Shown here in pieces: positions 33,670-46,016 of a DNA stretch of 64,000 bases. Source of the stretch: Benincasa hispida (lineage: Eukaryota > Streptophyta > Magnoliopsida > Cucurbitales > Cucurbitaceae); contig NC_052354.1 in NCBI RefSeq assembly GCF_009727055.1, forward strand, positions 52,252,860 through 52,316,859, read 5' to 3'. The number at the start of each line of letters is the position of its first letter. Positions within the stretch are counted from its first letter, which is position 1. The translations under genes and the position numbers were made by a program. The notes beneath the pieces were generated by a model. That model did no database searches. It was given only the letters and a program-made list of their open reading frames with translations, and was not told the DNA's origin.

Positions 33670-33924
33670 AGTTAGTATGGTATAATTTCTCACTCTCTTT
33701 GGATCATCTCTATGTATAGGCGAACTTATAATATTCTTGATCAAAGGTTGAATAAAAAGAAACAATTAAAGAAAAAAGAGGACGAAACGAATAAAAGAAG
33801 GCGCCGGCGCGAGACCGGTGACCAAATGCTGGGCGCGTTGGGACACGCGCCTTTCATCTATTTTCTCTCTGCTTTTCCTCCTCCGTCCTCTATTCCGAAT
33901 CCCAACCTTCCACGCTTCTCTCTA
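33670..33924 (+). promoter_or_regulatory. Promoter and 5' leader region of the metallophosphoesterase gene
   Basis: Only about 255 bp separate the right end of the Mutator-like element from the chosen start codon. The stretch includes a GC-rich patch with a perfect palindrome GCGCCGGCGC (33801-33810) and an inverted pair GGCGCG / CGCGCC (about 33831-33853), then a pyrimidine-rich leader. No clear TATA box was identified. Exact transcription start is unknown. Confidence 0.4.
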
Positions 33925-36900
33925 ATGGCTATCTCTGCTCGAATTGCCGTCGTCGGCGACGTCGTAAGCTTCTCTTTCTCTCTTCAACTTACAGATTTTC
34001 ATGATTCCAGCTCCTCTTTTTTACTAATACAACTTGTTTCCCTTTGTTAACGCACTCCTTTTTAAGGGAAATGAAAGGAAATTTCTATATTCATCAATCT
34101 TTTATTCGATTGTTCTGTGCTGTATATGTATTGCCCAACTTACTGTTAAACGTTTTTCAGCATGGGCATTGGGATTTACGAGAAGATTCCAAGGCACTTC
34201 AACTATTGCAGGTATTTGAAGTTGAATTACGAACATGGTATTGAAAAATTCGTTTACGGAATATTCACTCGTGTGTTTGATTGATCTTTGTAATGATTCT
34301 GATTTTTAATTCCTGCTGTTTTCATATCTGAAAATTGTCCTTCCCTTATGTTTTGGGGGTCAGTATTGAACTCCATTAGGTCTTATGAATTGGGGTCCGG
34401 GTGAAACCTAATCTCTTTGTTCCTCAATCAATTACTAGTTGAAACTGCTTTCATTCTACAAAAAGATCATTTGGTTCTTGGGGTTGAGACTTGAGAACAA
34501 TTATGCTGCTGAAATTGTTTTTCTTATGAGTTGGTGGATAAGAGATTTTTTTTCTTTCCTACTGTAATTGAATTTGTAGCATGGAACTTAATGAGATGAA
34601 CTTGAACTTGCAGTGCTTAAGTCAACTTGCATCACATTATGATTAATCTCATTGGAATAGGATAATCATTTTAGTTTACTATATTTGGTGTTAGAAACTG
34701 AGGAGCTGAATATTATACACGAATTGCTACTTAGACTTCTATTTAATAAAATTGCTTACTTGTTTGAAAACCCCTTTCCTGCTGAAAGAACGTCAAAAAC
34801 TACCTAGATGGAACTTACTGGGTTCCAACTGCCTACGAAAGCAATCTGGCGGGAAATTGGTTAGTTATGTTTCTTGGGTCTCTTCAAAAGGGCGCGAGCA
34901 TAGTCGCATACTAAAATATTTTGCATGTGTGGAAGTTGGAAATGTCACTGTGCCTGAATGCTTGAGTATTGTTTTAGGGTTTTGTTTGGAATGTCTTTTC
35001 AAGTACTTTAAAACACTTTGGGTTGCCCTTAAAAAATACTTTTCAGAAAAATTAGAAAGTATCCAGTATCCATATTTTTATGTTTTTAGGAATGTTAAAT
35101 CCAAATTATCAAATTAAATGGACAAGAGATTTTACATGGATGCTTATGATCTAGGAGGATATATACAGTATGCTGATTTAAGTAAAGATTTTTCATTAGG
35201 GTGGACACATTGGAGTCCTACAAACCTTAAAGATGAACTACCTCAAACACTAACCTAGCTATTCGATTCCCTTGGAATCTTGAATTTATCTCCCAAGTCC
35301 CAATTCTAGACCTTTTTCTTCTTGCATTTCATTTTCCTTCAATTTCCTTTTTCTATACAACTCTGCTTCAATGTTTTTCCTTCCCTTTCTAATGTTGGTT
35401 TATGTCTTAATGCAGCCAGATTTAGTGCTCTTTACAGGCAGGTTCTTTTCTCTCTCTATCTTATTTCTTGTGTTCCATGTTTCTTCCCTCTACTCCATGA
35501 GTGTTACGTACGTTCACTTTCTTCCTCATTGGCAAAGGCATGCAGTCTTTGAATAACACCAACCCAGAGCCAGTTGTTCAAATCTTCAAGTGAGCTTAGC
35601 AAGAAAAAACTCTTAATATCTCCCGAGTCTGCGCTCCTCCCCTGATTAGTAGGATTGGACCCTGATATTTGGTTATGAAGAAACAAAAGGAAAACAATAG
35701 TAATAAAAGATTATTTTTGCTACAGGCTTTTTTACGAACTTTCAGACACTTCTCTGGTGCATGAATAATATATTCACAAGCATTGCAAATTCAAAATGCT
35801 ATATTAAAGAGCGGAAAAGAACATAAAGGATACTGGATCCTTTGTTATATAAGGGAACATATATCCGATAATTCCATTTAATTTTTCACATTTCTTATCA
35901 TTTTCCACCATTTTGGTTCTCTTTAGGTGACTTTGGCGAAGAGAATGTTGAACTGGTCCAAAGTATTGCAGAACTTAAATTTGCAAAAGCAGCTATATTG
36001 GGAAACCATGATGCCTGGTTTACGCCATGTTTTTCTCAAGAGTATGTCTACAACTAGTGCTTTTACAGCTACTTCTCTTTTCATAATTAATCATTTACAT
36101 TTCAGTCAAAGATTTTTGGTAACTATTAAAACATTGGAAATGGAAACATTCCAATAGATGGAGAGTAATGCTCTGTCCAGATGAGTGTTTGTGGGACAAG
36201 AGGTACAGACTGCGGGGGAATTTGGTGCATTTGCTTCATATAAAGCAATTCTATTTAATGTTCTTGATGTATGACTTCATTAACTCCTGATTTGAATGTT
36301 ACATTTCAGGAAGAAGGATGGCGTTCAACTTCAGTTGGAATGGTGAGCCTAGTTCATGTGTATGATTAATAGATAAGAAGTATCTTTCTGATGGCCTGGA
36401 TTCCATAGGTTCTTATCGTCAGAGGTCTGACTTAGAAGTTGGACATAGTTACTATTTTTACCTCATGGATTTGTAGAGCTTTATTTTGGGTTATTGAATA
36501 TGTTGAGAAATAAAAGGTCATCGAAAATTGAAATATGGTTTGACGTCATCTACTCAAAGAGTCACTACACAAGTTTAACTTGCAACTTGGATCAGTATCA
36601 ACTATCATGTGAATAAAATATCATTAGAAGGCTTGAGAAATTCTAAATATAAAAATGAAAATGAGTATTTTTAGAATAAGATTTGGATTCTTTCTTAACT
36701 TGGAAATTCTCGCAGTTAACGATAGGAGTGAGATTTTCCAATACACTTGAGAGTTATCTGTTAGCTTGTTTATGGGTTTATAATTCTAGTTCATTGTGAT
36801 GTAGAAACTACATCACTAACCTAATAAGTAGAAGCCTATTCATTAAACAATGTTGTAATATATATTCTGGTAGCTGTCTTCCTGTCCTATGTCTGCATTT

Positions 36901-39722
36901 GTGATTGTTAGACAACAAGAATATTGGGAAAATGTGCTTCTCCTTGTAATTGCCTCCTGCTCTTTTTTCAACTCATTAGTTATGATACTGTCTTACTAGA
37001 ACGTCTGATGATGAAAATTCTTATTCAACAGTCTTGGCGAGAGTCATATTGGTTACCGGCGTATGGACTTTCCTCAGCAAAAACTAAGCGTTGTTGGTGG
37101 ACGACCTTTTTCTCATGGTGGAAAGGGGATGTTTCGGAAACAACTACTTTCTGCAAGGTCTTTATCATTTCACATTAGTTCTTTTTGAAATCGAGTAGAA
37201 TAGACTTAACTAGTGATTTAAGGTTAAATTACAAGAGGCTTATTTGGTCCTTGAAATTTAAAAAATATCTAATAAGTCTTTGAATTTTCAATTTTTTGTC
37301 CAATAAGTTCTGAAGTTTACAAAGTGTCTAATAGGTCTTTAAACCTCCGATAGGTCTTTGAATTTTTTATTTTGTGTCTAATTGGTCCTTGACTTGTTTA
37401 ATATTTTTTAAAATCCATAGATGTAATAGATACATAATTGAAAGTTTAGGATCCCATTAGACTTAAAATTAAATTTTATATCTATTAGATGAATTTAGTC
37501 CTAAAATTTTTCATTATTTTAGGGTCCTATTCAAGGTAAAATTGAAAGGTGAGAGATTTATTGAACATTTTAAAGTTTAGGCTCCATTTGATAATCATTT
37601 GATTTTTTGTTTTTAGTTTTTGAAAATTAAGTCTATCTCTTCTCAATTTCTTACAATGATTTGCATATTTCTCAAGTAAAAGAGTTGAATTCTTAGCTAA
37701 ATTCAAAAAACAAAAACAAAATTTTTAGAAACTACTTTTTTTTTTAGTTTTCAAATTTTGACTTAGTTTTTTAAAACATTGGTAAAAAGTAGATAGCAAA
37801 CCAAGAAGTTTAGAGATGATGAGTGTTTTTAGTTTATAGGTTTAATTTTCAAAAACTAAAACTAAAAATCAAATAGTGAACGGGGCCCAAGGGACCTTTT
37901 AGAAATAAAATAAAAGTTCATGAACCTAATAGACATGTTTTGAAGGATCAAATACGCACAAACTTTTAAAGTTCAATCACTAAATTTGTAATTTTAATCA
38001 TTTCAATTTCAAAAATTTAAATAGCACGTGTATTGTGAGAAGTATACTTTCATTTATCAGCAAAACTGAAAGAAAAAAATCTATGAATACAGTGGCCTTC
38101 TCACCTACAAATACACGAAACGAGTAATAAAACTCTTAACAGAAAGCAACTAATACAACCGATTAAAACAGTCTCCACGTAATACAACTAATACTACATT
38201 AATCTTAATTTTTTCTCGTTATTCTGAACTTTAAAGATCAGACTGATAGTTTAACTTTAACCAAAAACTCTTGATAAACCAGTTGGATTATTGTCTCTTC
38301 ATGGAGCATTAGCTGATCTGACTGCCCTAGAGCTTCCCTAGCCATCACATTACTCGTCTCTCCAACCCTTTTGACCATTTTGACCTCTAAAGCTCTCTAA
38401 TTATTGGATTTTCCTCTTAGATATGGTGTCAAAGACATGAAAACAAGTGCTAAGAGAATCTACGAAGCTGCAATAGGCGCACCCGAGGATAATTTGGTTA
38501 TAATTCTTGCACACAATGGGCCTACAGGTGTGGATTATCGGCCAATGTTGATTAAAATTCTGTTTGAGATGCAATCATCTGTTGCTCTTGCTGACTTGAC
38601 TCTTCCGTGTTTCTTGTTTTGCAGGTCTTGGCTCTTGTGCAAATGACATTTGTGGTAAAGATTGGGAATTTGGGGGTGGAGACTATGGTGATGAAGGTAA
38701 ATATCTCCTTTAGGGTTCTCTTTTTCTTTCCATTCATAGAATTGTGTCACAAGAAATGGGGACCCAAGAAGCATAAGATATTTATGCGAGACATGGATAC
38801 AACACGGTGACGTGTCATTTCTTTTTTAAATCTAGGACACTGACACGATAAGGATAAATTTTTTAAAATATATATTATTTTTAAACAAGAAGAAAATTCA
38901 AGATCAATGAGTTTATATATTTATATGCTTAAAAAATTAGTTCGATGTATTTCAGTCTTAAATTGATTATTTTTGTCATATATATGTCTTTAGTATGCAT
39001 AACGATTGTTTGATGTGCCTACATGAGCATAGCTCAACTAGCATAAACTTTACGGTCAACCTCGAGGTCTAACGTTCTTATTGTAAAAAAAAATATAAAT
39101 AAAAAATAAAAAAATAAAGTGTTTGATACATGTCTAACAAATGTTGTCCTATTTTGACTTTGTCAACACATCTATTGCACTAACTGTCCAACATGTGTCC
39201 CGCCAATATCAGTGTCCAAATGTACGATACATATCGAACAAGGACATGCTAGCCAAACTAAAGTGTCCATGCTTCTTAGAGAGGAATTTTTCATATGCCA
39301 ATATATGTTCTAAAACAACAAATCTTCTTGATATAGATCTAGCACAAGCTATATCTCAGTTGAAAGAGAATGGAAAGTTCCGTGTCTCTCCTTTGGTTGT
39401 GTTTGGGCATATGCATAAAGAACTTGCATACGGTGGTCATCGTAAAATGATAGTCGTGACAGCTGACAACACCATTTACCTTAACGGAGCTGTCGTTCCG
39501 AGGGTTAACAGTTACTCTGGTGGAGAAGGCAAGGTAAGGGGAAACTTCACAAGTAGCAGAACATCGTCTTCACAATCTGTTTCAAGAGGCACAAAGCGAG
39601 CATTCACTGTAGTTGACATTTCAGATGGGAAGGTGGATAAGATTACTGAAAGTTGGATTTCTGTTGTTGGTGATGAGACCTGTTTGGATGAAGCACATTT
39701 GATGTACCAAAGTGGCATTTGA
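33925..39722 (+). CDS. Calcineurin-like metallophosphoesterase (TIGR04168 / DevT-like group), nine exons
   Basis: The one intact gene here. Exons: 33925-33963, 34161-34211, 35416-35437, 35927-36041, 36310-36342, 37032-37157, 38421-38527, 38625-38696, 39337-39722. Together they give 951 bases in frame, 316 residues and a stop. Metal-binding motifs of the metallophosphoesterase fold are all present: GDVHGH (D12, H14), FTGDFG (D39), LGNHD (N64, H65), LAHNGPTG (H160) and VFGHMHKE (H213, H215). Two metal ions and phosphoester hydrolysis follow from the family; the substrate is unknown. The arrangement resembles the cyanobacterial-plant TIGR04168/DevT-like subgroup (from memory, unsearched). The start chosen sits just before the first motif; an in-frame ATG at 33826 would add 33 residues, possibly a targeting peptide. 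All introns are GT-AG except the third (35438-35926), which starts with GC. Introns six and eight contain repeat insertions. The plastid or cytosol location is undecided. Confidence 0.85.
37580..37887. mobile_element. MITE in intron 6 of the metallophosphoesterase gene
   Basis: 308 bp with inverted ends: GGCTCCATTTGATAATCATT on the left and a right end whose complement starts GGCCCCGTTCACTATTTGAT. It is non-coding. Related fragments lie near 14130 and 19775. It is nested in further repeat-like sequence (37225-37985), with words such as CTAATAGGTC, that may be an older MITE. Confidence 0.55.
38750..39320. repeat. Decayed repeat filling intron 8
   Basis: Contains GAGACATGGATACAACACGG near 38790 and related words such as ACACATCTATTGCACTAACTG downstream, in a style common to dispersed plant repeats. 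No coding domain seen. It accounts for most of the 640-bp intron. Confidence 0.4.
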
Positions 39723-40262
39723 AGTTTCAACATAAGATTCTTCTGCAAATATGGAAGCAAAAATGGGTACATAAACAGGGAGATTCATCAAAGTTTTTAA
39801 CATCACTGTATATCGTTGTTCATATGAATACAATCTATCATGCCAACTTGATACTCTTCCTTTAAAAACCCTCATTTAAGGATGCTTTCATCTTGTATAT
39901 CTAAATAATCCAATTTCAATAGAGATTGAAATGGTTGGAACTCAAGTTTATAGAAATATTAATGTTGATATGTTGACTGAAATTTTGAAAAGAAAAAAAA
40001 AAACCAACTACAATTGTAGAAATTTATTAGTGGATTGATAAATAATTTTTTTTGAAGAATAAATAAGAATTAAATGCTTCTACACATATAGTGAGGCTTA
40101 AATCGCTTTTGAGATTTTTGTAAGAATGATCTAAATTTGATTGTGTTAATGTTGAATGACCCAAATTTTGAAAAGAAAAAAAAAATTGAAAATTAGCATT
40201 TTATTTATGTCACAAAACATCAGCCATTGTTTTCATCCATCGGGAATTGATGAGACTTTAAA
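39723..40262. other. 3' flank of the metallophosphoesterase gene
   Basis: Contains the presumed 3' UTR. No clear AATAAA signal was fixed. No other gene seen. Confidence 0.45.
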
Positions 40263-41752
40263 GGGGTGTTTGTTTCAAGGGTTGGGATTGGATGGGATAG
40301 GCATCGTATGTCCAACCCTTGTTTGGGGCATGGATTTTAGAAGCCTTTGCTTTCTATCATTTTTCCAAACCCATGAGTTACCCCTTTTTCTTTTCCTTCT
40401 AATTTAATATAGGAAGTACGTTGGCCAACCTCCAAACATCACTTTCAATGACCACTGCGGCCAACTCCGGGCGCCTCCCTCCAATGATCGTCACCGGCCG
40501 ACTCTGGCTACCACCCTCCGGTGACTGCCATGAGCCAACTCTGGCAAACGTTACCATGCAACTTAGGCACCACTTCTGGCGATCGCCGTTGACCAACTTC
40601 GCCCACTACCTTCGGTGACCACCACCGGCCAACTCCGGTCGCCACCTCCTGCGATCATCATCAGCCAACTTTGGTCGCCACCTCCTGCGACGGTCATCGG
40701 CCAACTCCGACCGCCACCTCGACGACCTACACCGGCCAATTCTAGCCGCCACCTTCGTGACCTTTGTCGGCCAACCTCCAGTTGACCACCATTGATCAAC
40801 CTCTAGCAACCCCCCTTCCCTCCATAGTGGTAAAATTTCGGCCATTAACTTCGTTGGCCACCTCCAACGATCACCACCAACCAACCTCGAAAAACATCAA
40901 TAAAAATACTCTTAGTATATAACAAACTATACAAATTTGTATATAAAAACACTTTTAAGAAAGAATTGCAATAGGTGTATATTTTTTTATTTTAATGAAT
41001 TTTTTTATCAAAAATGTTTAATTAAAAATAAAATTTTGAAATACATTTTTTTCTAAATCATTCCAAACACACCAATAGATTCCAATTGTATAATTTTTTT
41101 TTGTCAACTTAACTAGCTTGAAAACTTAAAATTATTTTCTAAACGTAAAGATTTAAAATATTTAAAATAACTTAGCGACCAAATAAAACCTAAAACTTAA
41201 ATTTTTTTATTTTTTATTCCTCGAATGTAATTTGATAAGAAAAAAAAGTTTTTCAATTATTGAATTTAATATTAAAATAATAGTTTATTTCAACTTTAAG
41301 TCAGTATATTATGATAAAAAAATTGATCATTTTCAAATTAGTTAAAGTGACAAAAGTCTAAAATTTTATTTTGAAATCTAATAATATTAAAATATCAAAC
41401 TATTAAAACAATAGATTAAATAAAATTATAATTTTAGTTAAAATCTCTATTTCAATTCTTTTCTAAAAAATATTCTTTTAAATATTTTAGTTTATTTTAA
41501 ATTGAACTATATTAAAATAATTAAGATGAAAATTTTTAACTAATCTAAAATCTAACTGATGATTAAATACAAAAAAATATTTCATAAACTAAATATTTAT
41601 AAATCTACATTTTATTTCCAGACTACTTAACACATATTTCTAAATCTAGACTTCCAAAACCTATATTCCAAACACAATTTTCTTAAACTCAAACTACCTA
41701 AACTTCTCAGCCCAAATCCAAGCTGGTTTAACCTTCTAAACCCAAACACCCC
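40263..41752. mobile_element. TIR transposon or MITE (hAT-like ends) around a GC-rich minisatellite
   Basis: The left end reads GGGGTGTTTGTTTCAAGGGT and the right end reads CCCAAACACCCC, an inverted pair common in plant hAT-type MITEs. The interior has a GC-rich minisatellite followed by 850 bp of AT-rich DNA. Flanking bases (ACTTTAAA and ATAAAGGT) do not give a clean 8-bp duplication. No transposase is present. Confidence 0.5.
40425..40895. repeat. GC-rich minisatellite, unit about 36-39 bp
   Basis: Degenerate tandem units of the type GGCCAACTCCGGTCGCCACC followed by GATCATCA-like triplets. Because the unit length is a multiple of three, several frames stay open on both strands and give W-, G- and R-rich pseudo-proteins on the minus strand. 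These are by-products, not genes. Confidence 0.75.
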
Positions 41753-42130
41753 ATAAAGGTGACTGCAATGTACATAGCAATTTTTAATTTTAATTTTTTT
41801 TTTAAAGAAAATGTACGGCTGGAAATTGTGATATCCTGCGGTCGACATGTCGTTATCGCCCTGCCGTACGATCTCTGGCAATCATGAGTGGGGCCCACTG
41901 GAGGCCGTGGTCATCTGTTAATGAAAAGTGGTGGACCCAGTTGTAGGAAAAGTTCTATCTCAGTGTTCCAGGGGATAGCCGCTCTTTTCGGGTGACCAGA
42001 TTCAAAATTCCACCATTCAAGGCAAATAATTAAAACAAACTCTTATATTTTTTTTCTTTTTTTTTTTTTAAGTATCCTCTGTTATCCATAGTATTAACTT
42101 TTGGATTTAGTAATCAATCCTGATAAAATG
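41753..42130. other. Unassigned segment, partly GC-rich
   Basis: Between about 41820 and 42005 the DNA is GC-richer than the surroundings and has a perfect palindrome GTGGGGCCCAC at 41888-41898, a strong match to plant TCP factor sites. No gene follows; an LTR starts at 42131. It may be an orphan promoter fragment. Confidence 0.3.
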
Positions 42131-44198
42131 TGTAACAATCCGATTACTTAAGACTTATACTAGGTCATTATTATATGTAAACATAAATCTGAAAACAGAC
42201 TCTCATATAAATTTTAATTGAAATCAAAAGAATTTTATTAAATAAATAATTTTTATAAAATCTAAATAACTGAAATTTTTTTTATCAAGGTCCCTTGAAA
42301 TATAAGTTTAAAATAAATTTCATCAAACTTTATAAATAAAAATTTCGAACAATGAAGCTCTAAGTTCAAACATCATGATTTGAATTTAAAACATTAAAAA
42401 CATGAAAACGTGAGTGAAAACATCTCTCTAGTCCCAATGGCACGGTCACAGATTTCTTCTGTCATTCGTCGGTATGTCCTTGCTCTTACCTGAAAAATAA
42501 TATAATAAATTATGAGTATAAAATACTCGGTAAGTAACCCAACTGTCGAGGTCAGGCTAAGCATTATGTCCAATAAATGCAACATTCTAGTGGAACATGT
42601 AAGAATCTCTACTTATCATGGATGACCATCCAGTGAATAATTTAATCCGACCTACCATCGATGAGATGTATCCGCAAACCTCTGATGAAATCCCGAAGGA
42701 GATCACTAATATTTGATGAAGTCTCGAAGATGATTACTGATCTCTGGTGAATCCTAAAGGAGATATTAACCTCTAGTGAATCTAATAGGGAACACAAACC
42801 TCTAATGAAATCCCAACTAACCTAATGTCATCCATCACAAAACAAAGTTCCATGCATGAGTCATAACATAAAGCTCATATATCCTCATACATGTCAAATA
42901 AGATCTAGTTCATGCTCATACATTCTTGTAAAATATCTTATAAAACAAGTTCATGCTCATACTTATCACATATTTAAAACAAGGCAGTCATATGTTCGTA
43001 GCATAATGATTTATACAGTCTTAGAACCATCAAAATTATCCTTAATTTTATCGTCCGACACGAAGGCGGTTCCACTAATAAGATTACTTACCTTGAATTT
43101 GAGCTAGATAAAACTCTGCAAGCGATCTACCTCCCTTATCTAACATCTAAGAATGCTTGTTTGAAAAAAAAAAAAAAAAAAACAAAGAAGTTGTCTTTCT
43201 CAAATAACTAAATATCTTCAGAAGCTTCTAAGAGGAATTTATTCGCTATGAAAAGGAAAGCGGCTAAAAAATGTGAAAGTAATAGGGATTTTTCTCTCTA
43301 ATTGACCTCCCTTTGGAATGAAGTGCATGATTGTATTTATAGAGGAAAAATAATCATAATCCTAAAGTATTTAGGGTTCCATAACTTGAAGTAGTAGATA
43401 AATTAAAGTAGTAGATAGATTAGATTTTCTTTTTTTGATATAACACCCTATCTAATTATGGAATATGTTTTTTAAAAAATCAATAATTAGTAGATAGATT
43501 AGATTTTCTTTTTGAATAAAACATTTTCTCTAATTAGGAAATCCATATTTTAATTCATTAGAAAATCCATAATCTAATTAATTTGAGAATCCATATTCTA
43601 ATTGAATTAGAAATTTCACAATCTAACTAAATTAGAAATTCTATAACCTAATTAATTTAAATTAAATCCAAATTTCTCTTATCAACTCAATTTAAATTAA
43701 TTACCTTCTTTAATTTAGATCCAAACTCCAAAATTAAAGAGGATAAAATTTAAAACCATAACTTTCCCCTTTTTCTTCTTAAATATCAAATTTCTTTTAA
43801 TTTTCAAAATCCTAATTTTTTTCCCTTTCTTTATTTTAAAATCTTTATCCAAAATAATCTAAAAATTTCAAATCTCTTATCAAATTAATCTCAAACGAAT
43901 TAACTTCTCCAATTAACTTAATTTTGGCTCCAAAACCAAAATTAAAGGCAACATACAATCCAATACATACATAAATTACATCCTTCCAAATATTTAATCA
44001 ATTTAAAATCATAATGCCCCAAAGTAAATTAATCCAAATTTTCCTTAAATTGAATTAAAAATATAATTCTTTACAAATATCTTTTAAATTGATTTTCTTG
44101 CCTCCCAAATTAAATTTTTAGCCCCAATTTATCAAAATAACGCCTAAATGTTTCAAGATAATTTTATGAAAATCATCTGAAAAATTTGGGACATAACA
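42131..44198 (-). repeat. 3' LTR of a Tekay/Del-like gypsy element
   Basis: About 2.07 kb, starting TGTAACAATCCG and ending GGGACATAACA on the plus strand. A polypurine tract follows immediately, which fixes the strand as minus. AT-rich and non-coding. The partner LTR was not found in the window. Confidence 0.65.
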
Positions 44199-44216
44199 TT
44201 CTTCCTTCCCAAGAAA
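44199..44216 (-). other. Polypurine tract of the Tekay/Del-like element
   Basis: The minus strand reads TTTCTTGGGAAGGAAGAA, beside the LTR edge. Confidence 0.65.
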
Positions 44217-44221
44217 CTTTT

Positions 44222-46016
44222 TGTTGGGTTTTATGTCCTAAAAACTCGCAGTTTGTAAAATGATAAACATTTTCTATTATCAATATACTTGTTATTGATC
44301 TCATAAATTGTATGAAAGTTTAAATCCAATAAATTAAGATCCATGACTATTGTATGAGTACTTAAACTTTATGTGGAGACATAAGAGTGGATCAGGTTTG
44401 AGTAAATAGTCAAAATGGTCTATGGTACATGAATGAGGTTGGGTATTTTATTCTGGTAACATCATTGGTTACGGCCTACTCTGTAGTTGTTACAAAGAGT
44501 TGTAAAGTGCTACATACAATGTGATCCTAATTCGTACATGTTATGACATGATGAGTGGGGGCATCTTATGCAATGAATTTGCATAAGATCAGGACCAAGA
44601 AATAAGTCACTCTTACTTTATAACGATGTTTACTGTTTAAGACTGACTATTTCACCTAGATAGTCTAGGTAACTCGATCTTAATCCTGAGCTAACTATGA
44701 ACTCCTGTTTATTCGGGATTGCCCTTGGATTTACATAGTTGAGGGTTGATTCAACAGTGCCGGCTCAATAAGACTTCTATTTCAGGAGTAAGACCGGATA
44801 TATAGCTGGGGACATAGGGTGCAAGAAGGAGTTCACACCTACACGATTTAGGGATAGGAGAAAGGTTGTTCTCTCAAGTAGTGAATCCAGGTCTTGAACA
44901 AGCGGCCCCACCCTCTCACTGGATTGAGAGAGTTTGGTTTGGTGATTGGATCACAAACCATTTGTTCATTAGAGGATCAATAGGGAATTGAGGAATAAGA
45001 CGTAATCTCGGGGGTAAAACAGATATTTGACCCAGCTGTTATTACGAACAACCTGTGAAGGGTCGACTTGCTGATTATGGTTAAATCATGTGGACATAAT
45101 ATATCTACAGTGAGGGGAGTGCAACTATGAGTTTTAGTGGAGTGACCCAATAGTTAATGAATGAGGATTAATTTGATTTAATGAGTTTAGCCGATTAATC
45201 TGGGATCGTTGGAGCCCATGATCTGTAAGTCCGCGAGGTCCTCCTACTAGCTCGTAATGGACTAGTCTAGAATAACGTGATAAGTTAATTTGAAATGTTC
45301 AAATTAGAATTAAGAGAATTAGTAATTATATGAGATATAATTACATGTTTAATTTTAGAATTAAACAGAATAGGAGAATTTATATATTTAAATATGATTT
45401 AAATATATAAATATGGATATATGTTAAAATTAATTTAATATTTGATATTAAATTAATTATTTTTTATTTAATAATTAATTTATGAAATTAATAATTTTTC
45501 ATTTTAAAAATCAAAATAGATTTTATAAAATTAAATTTTTATTTTTAGATAAAATTGGAAAATTGGAAAACAAAACACACTTAAATGAAAAATGTGGTTT
45601 TTCCATTATCCATCTTTGAAGTAGCTCACACATGAAGCAACATCTTGGCCTTCTCTTCTCCAAACATGAGCTGCAACTCATGCAACTCTTCTCTTTGCAT
45701 GTTGATCTATAATATAATGAAGAGATTGGAGTGAAAATCGGGCATGCAATCTATAGAGTTTTTGAGAGAAAAACTGGTTTGAAGAAAGGTTCTTCAACAA
45801 GGTTGTAGCAGTGAGCTTTGCTCCTTCATCCCTTGATTCAAGCTTGTTTTGAGTCCCACAACTCAATCTAGAGCACCAAGAGAATAGTGAGGAAGATCTT
45901 GAGGTGGTCTACAACAAGACTTAGAGAAGATTGCAGCTGGAGAAGGAGCTTTGAAGAAGTTCTACGAGAGGTATGTCTTGAAACCCATTTTTCTACAGAA
46001 GCATGCTTTATATTAT
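44222..46016 (+). repeat. Long LTR, copy C, inserted in the gypsy element
   Basis: Begins TGTTGGGTTTTATGTCC, close to copy A, and follows the family to about 46016 near GCATGCTTTATATTATGCC, where it is cut before the usual LTR end. It separates the gypsy polypurine tract from the integrase coding region. The hairpin is at 44565-44587. Confidence 0.65.
44565..44587 (+). other. Conserved LTR hairpin, copy C
   Basis: Stem CTTATGCAA / TTGCATAAG of 9 bp, loop TGAAT. The covarying pair is G-C. Confidence 0.65.

Noticed and set aside
34752..35117. 121-codon plus-strand frame within the gene
   Set aside because: It lies in intron 2. It does not continue the metallophosphoesterase frame and has no recognised motif.
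40563..40884. W-, G- and R-rich proteins on the minus strand
   Set aside because: They are translations of a tandem minisatellite whose unit length is a multiple of three.
42131..44198. Reading this as plain intergenic DNA
   Set aside because: TG..CA ends, a polypurine tract directly beside it and gypsy integrase on the same strand beyond the inserted LTR support an LTR.
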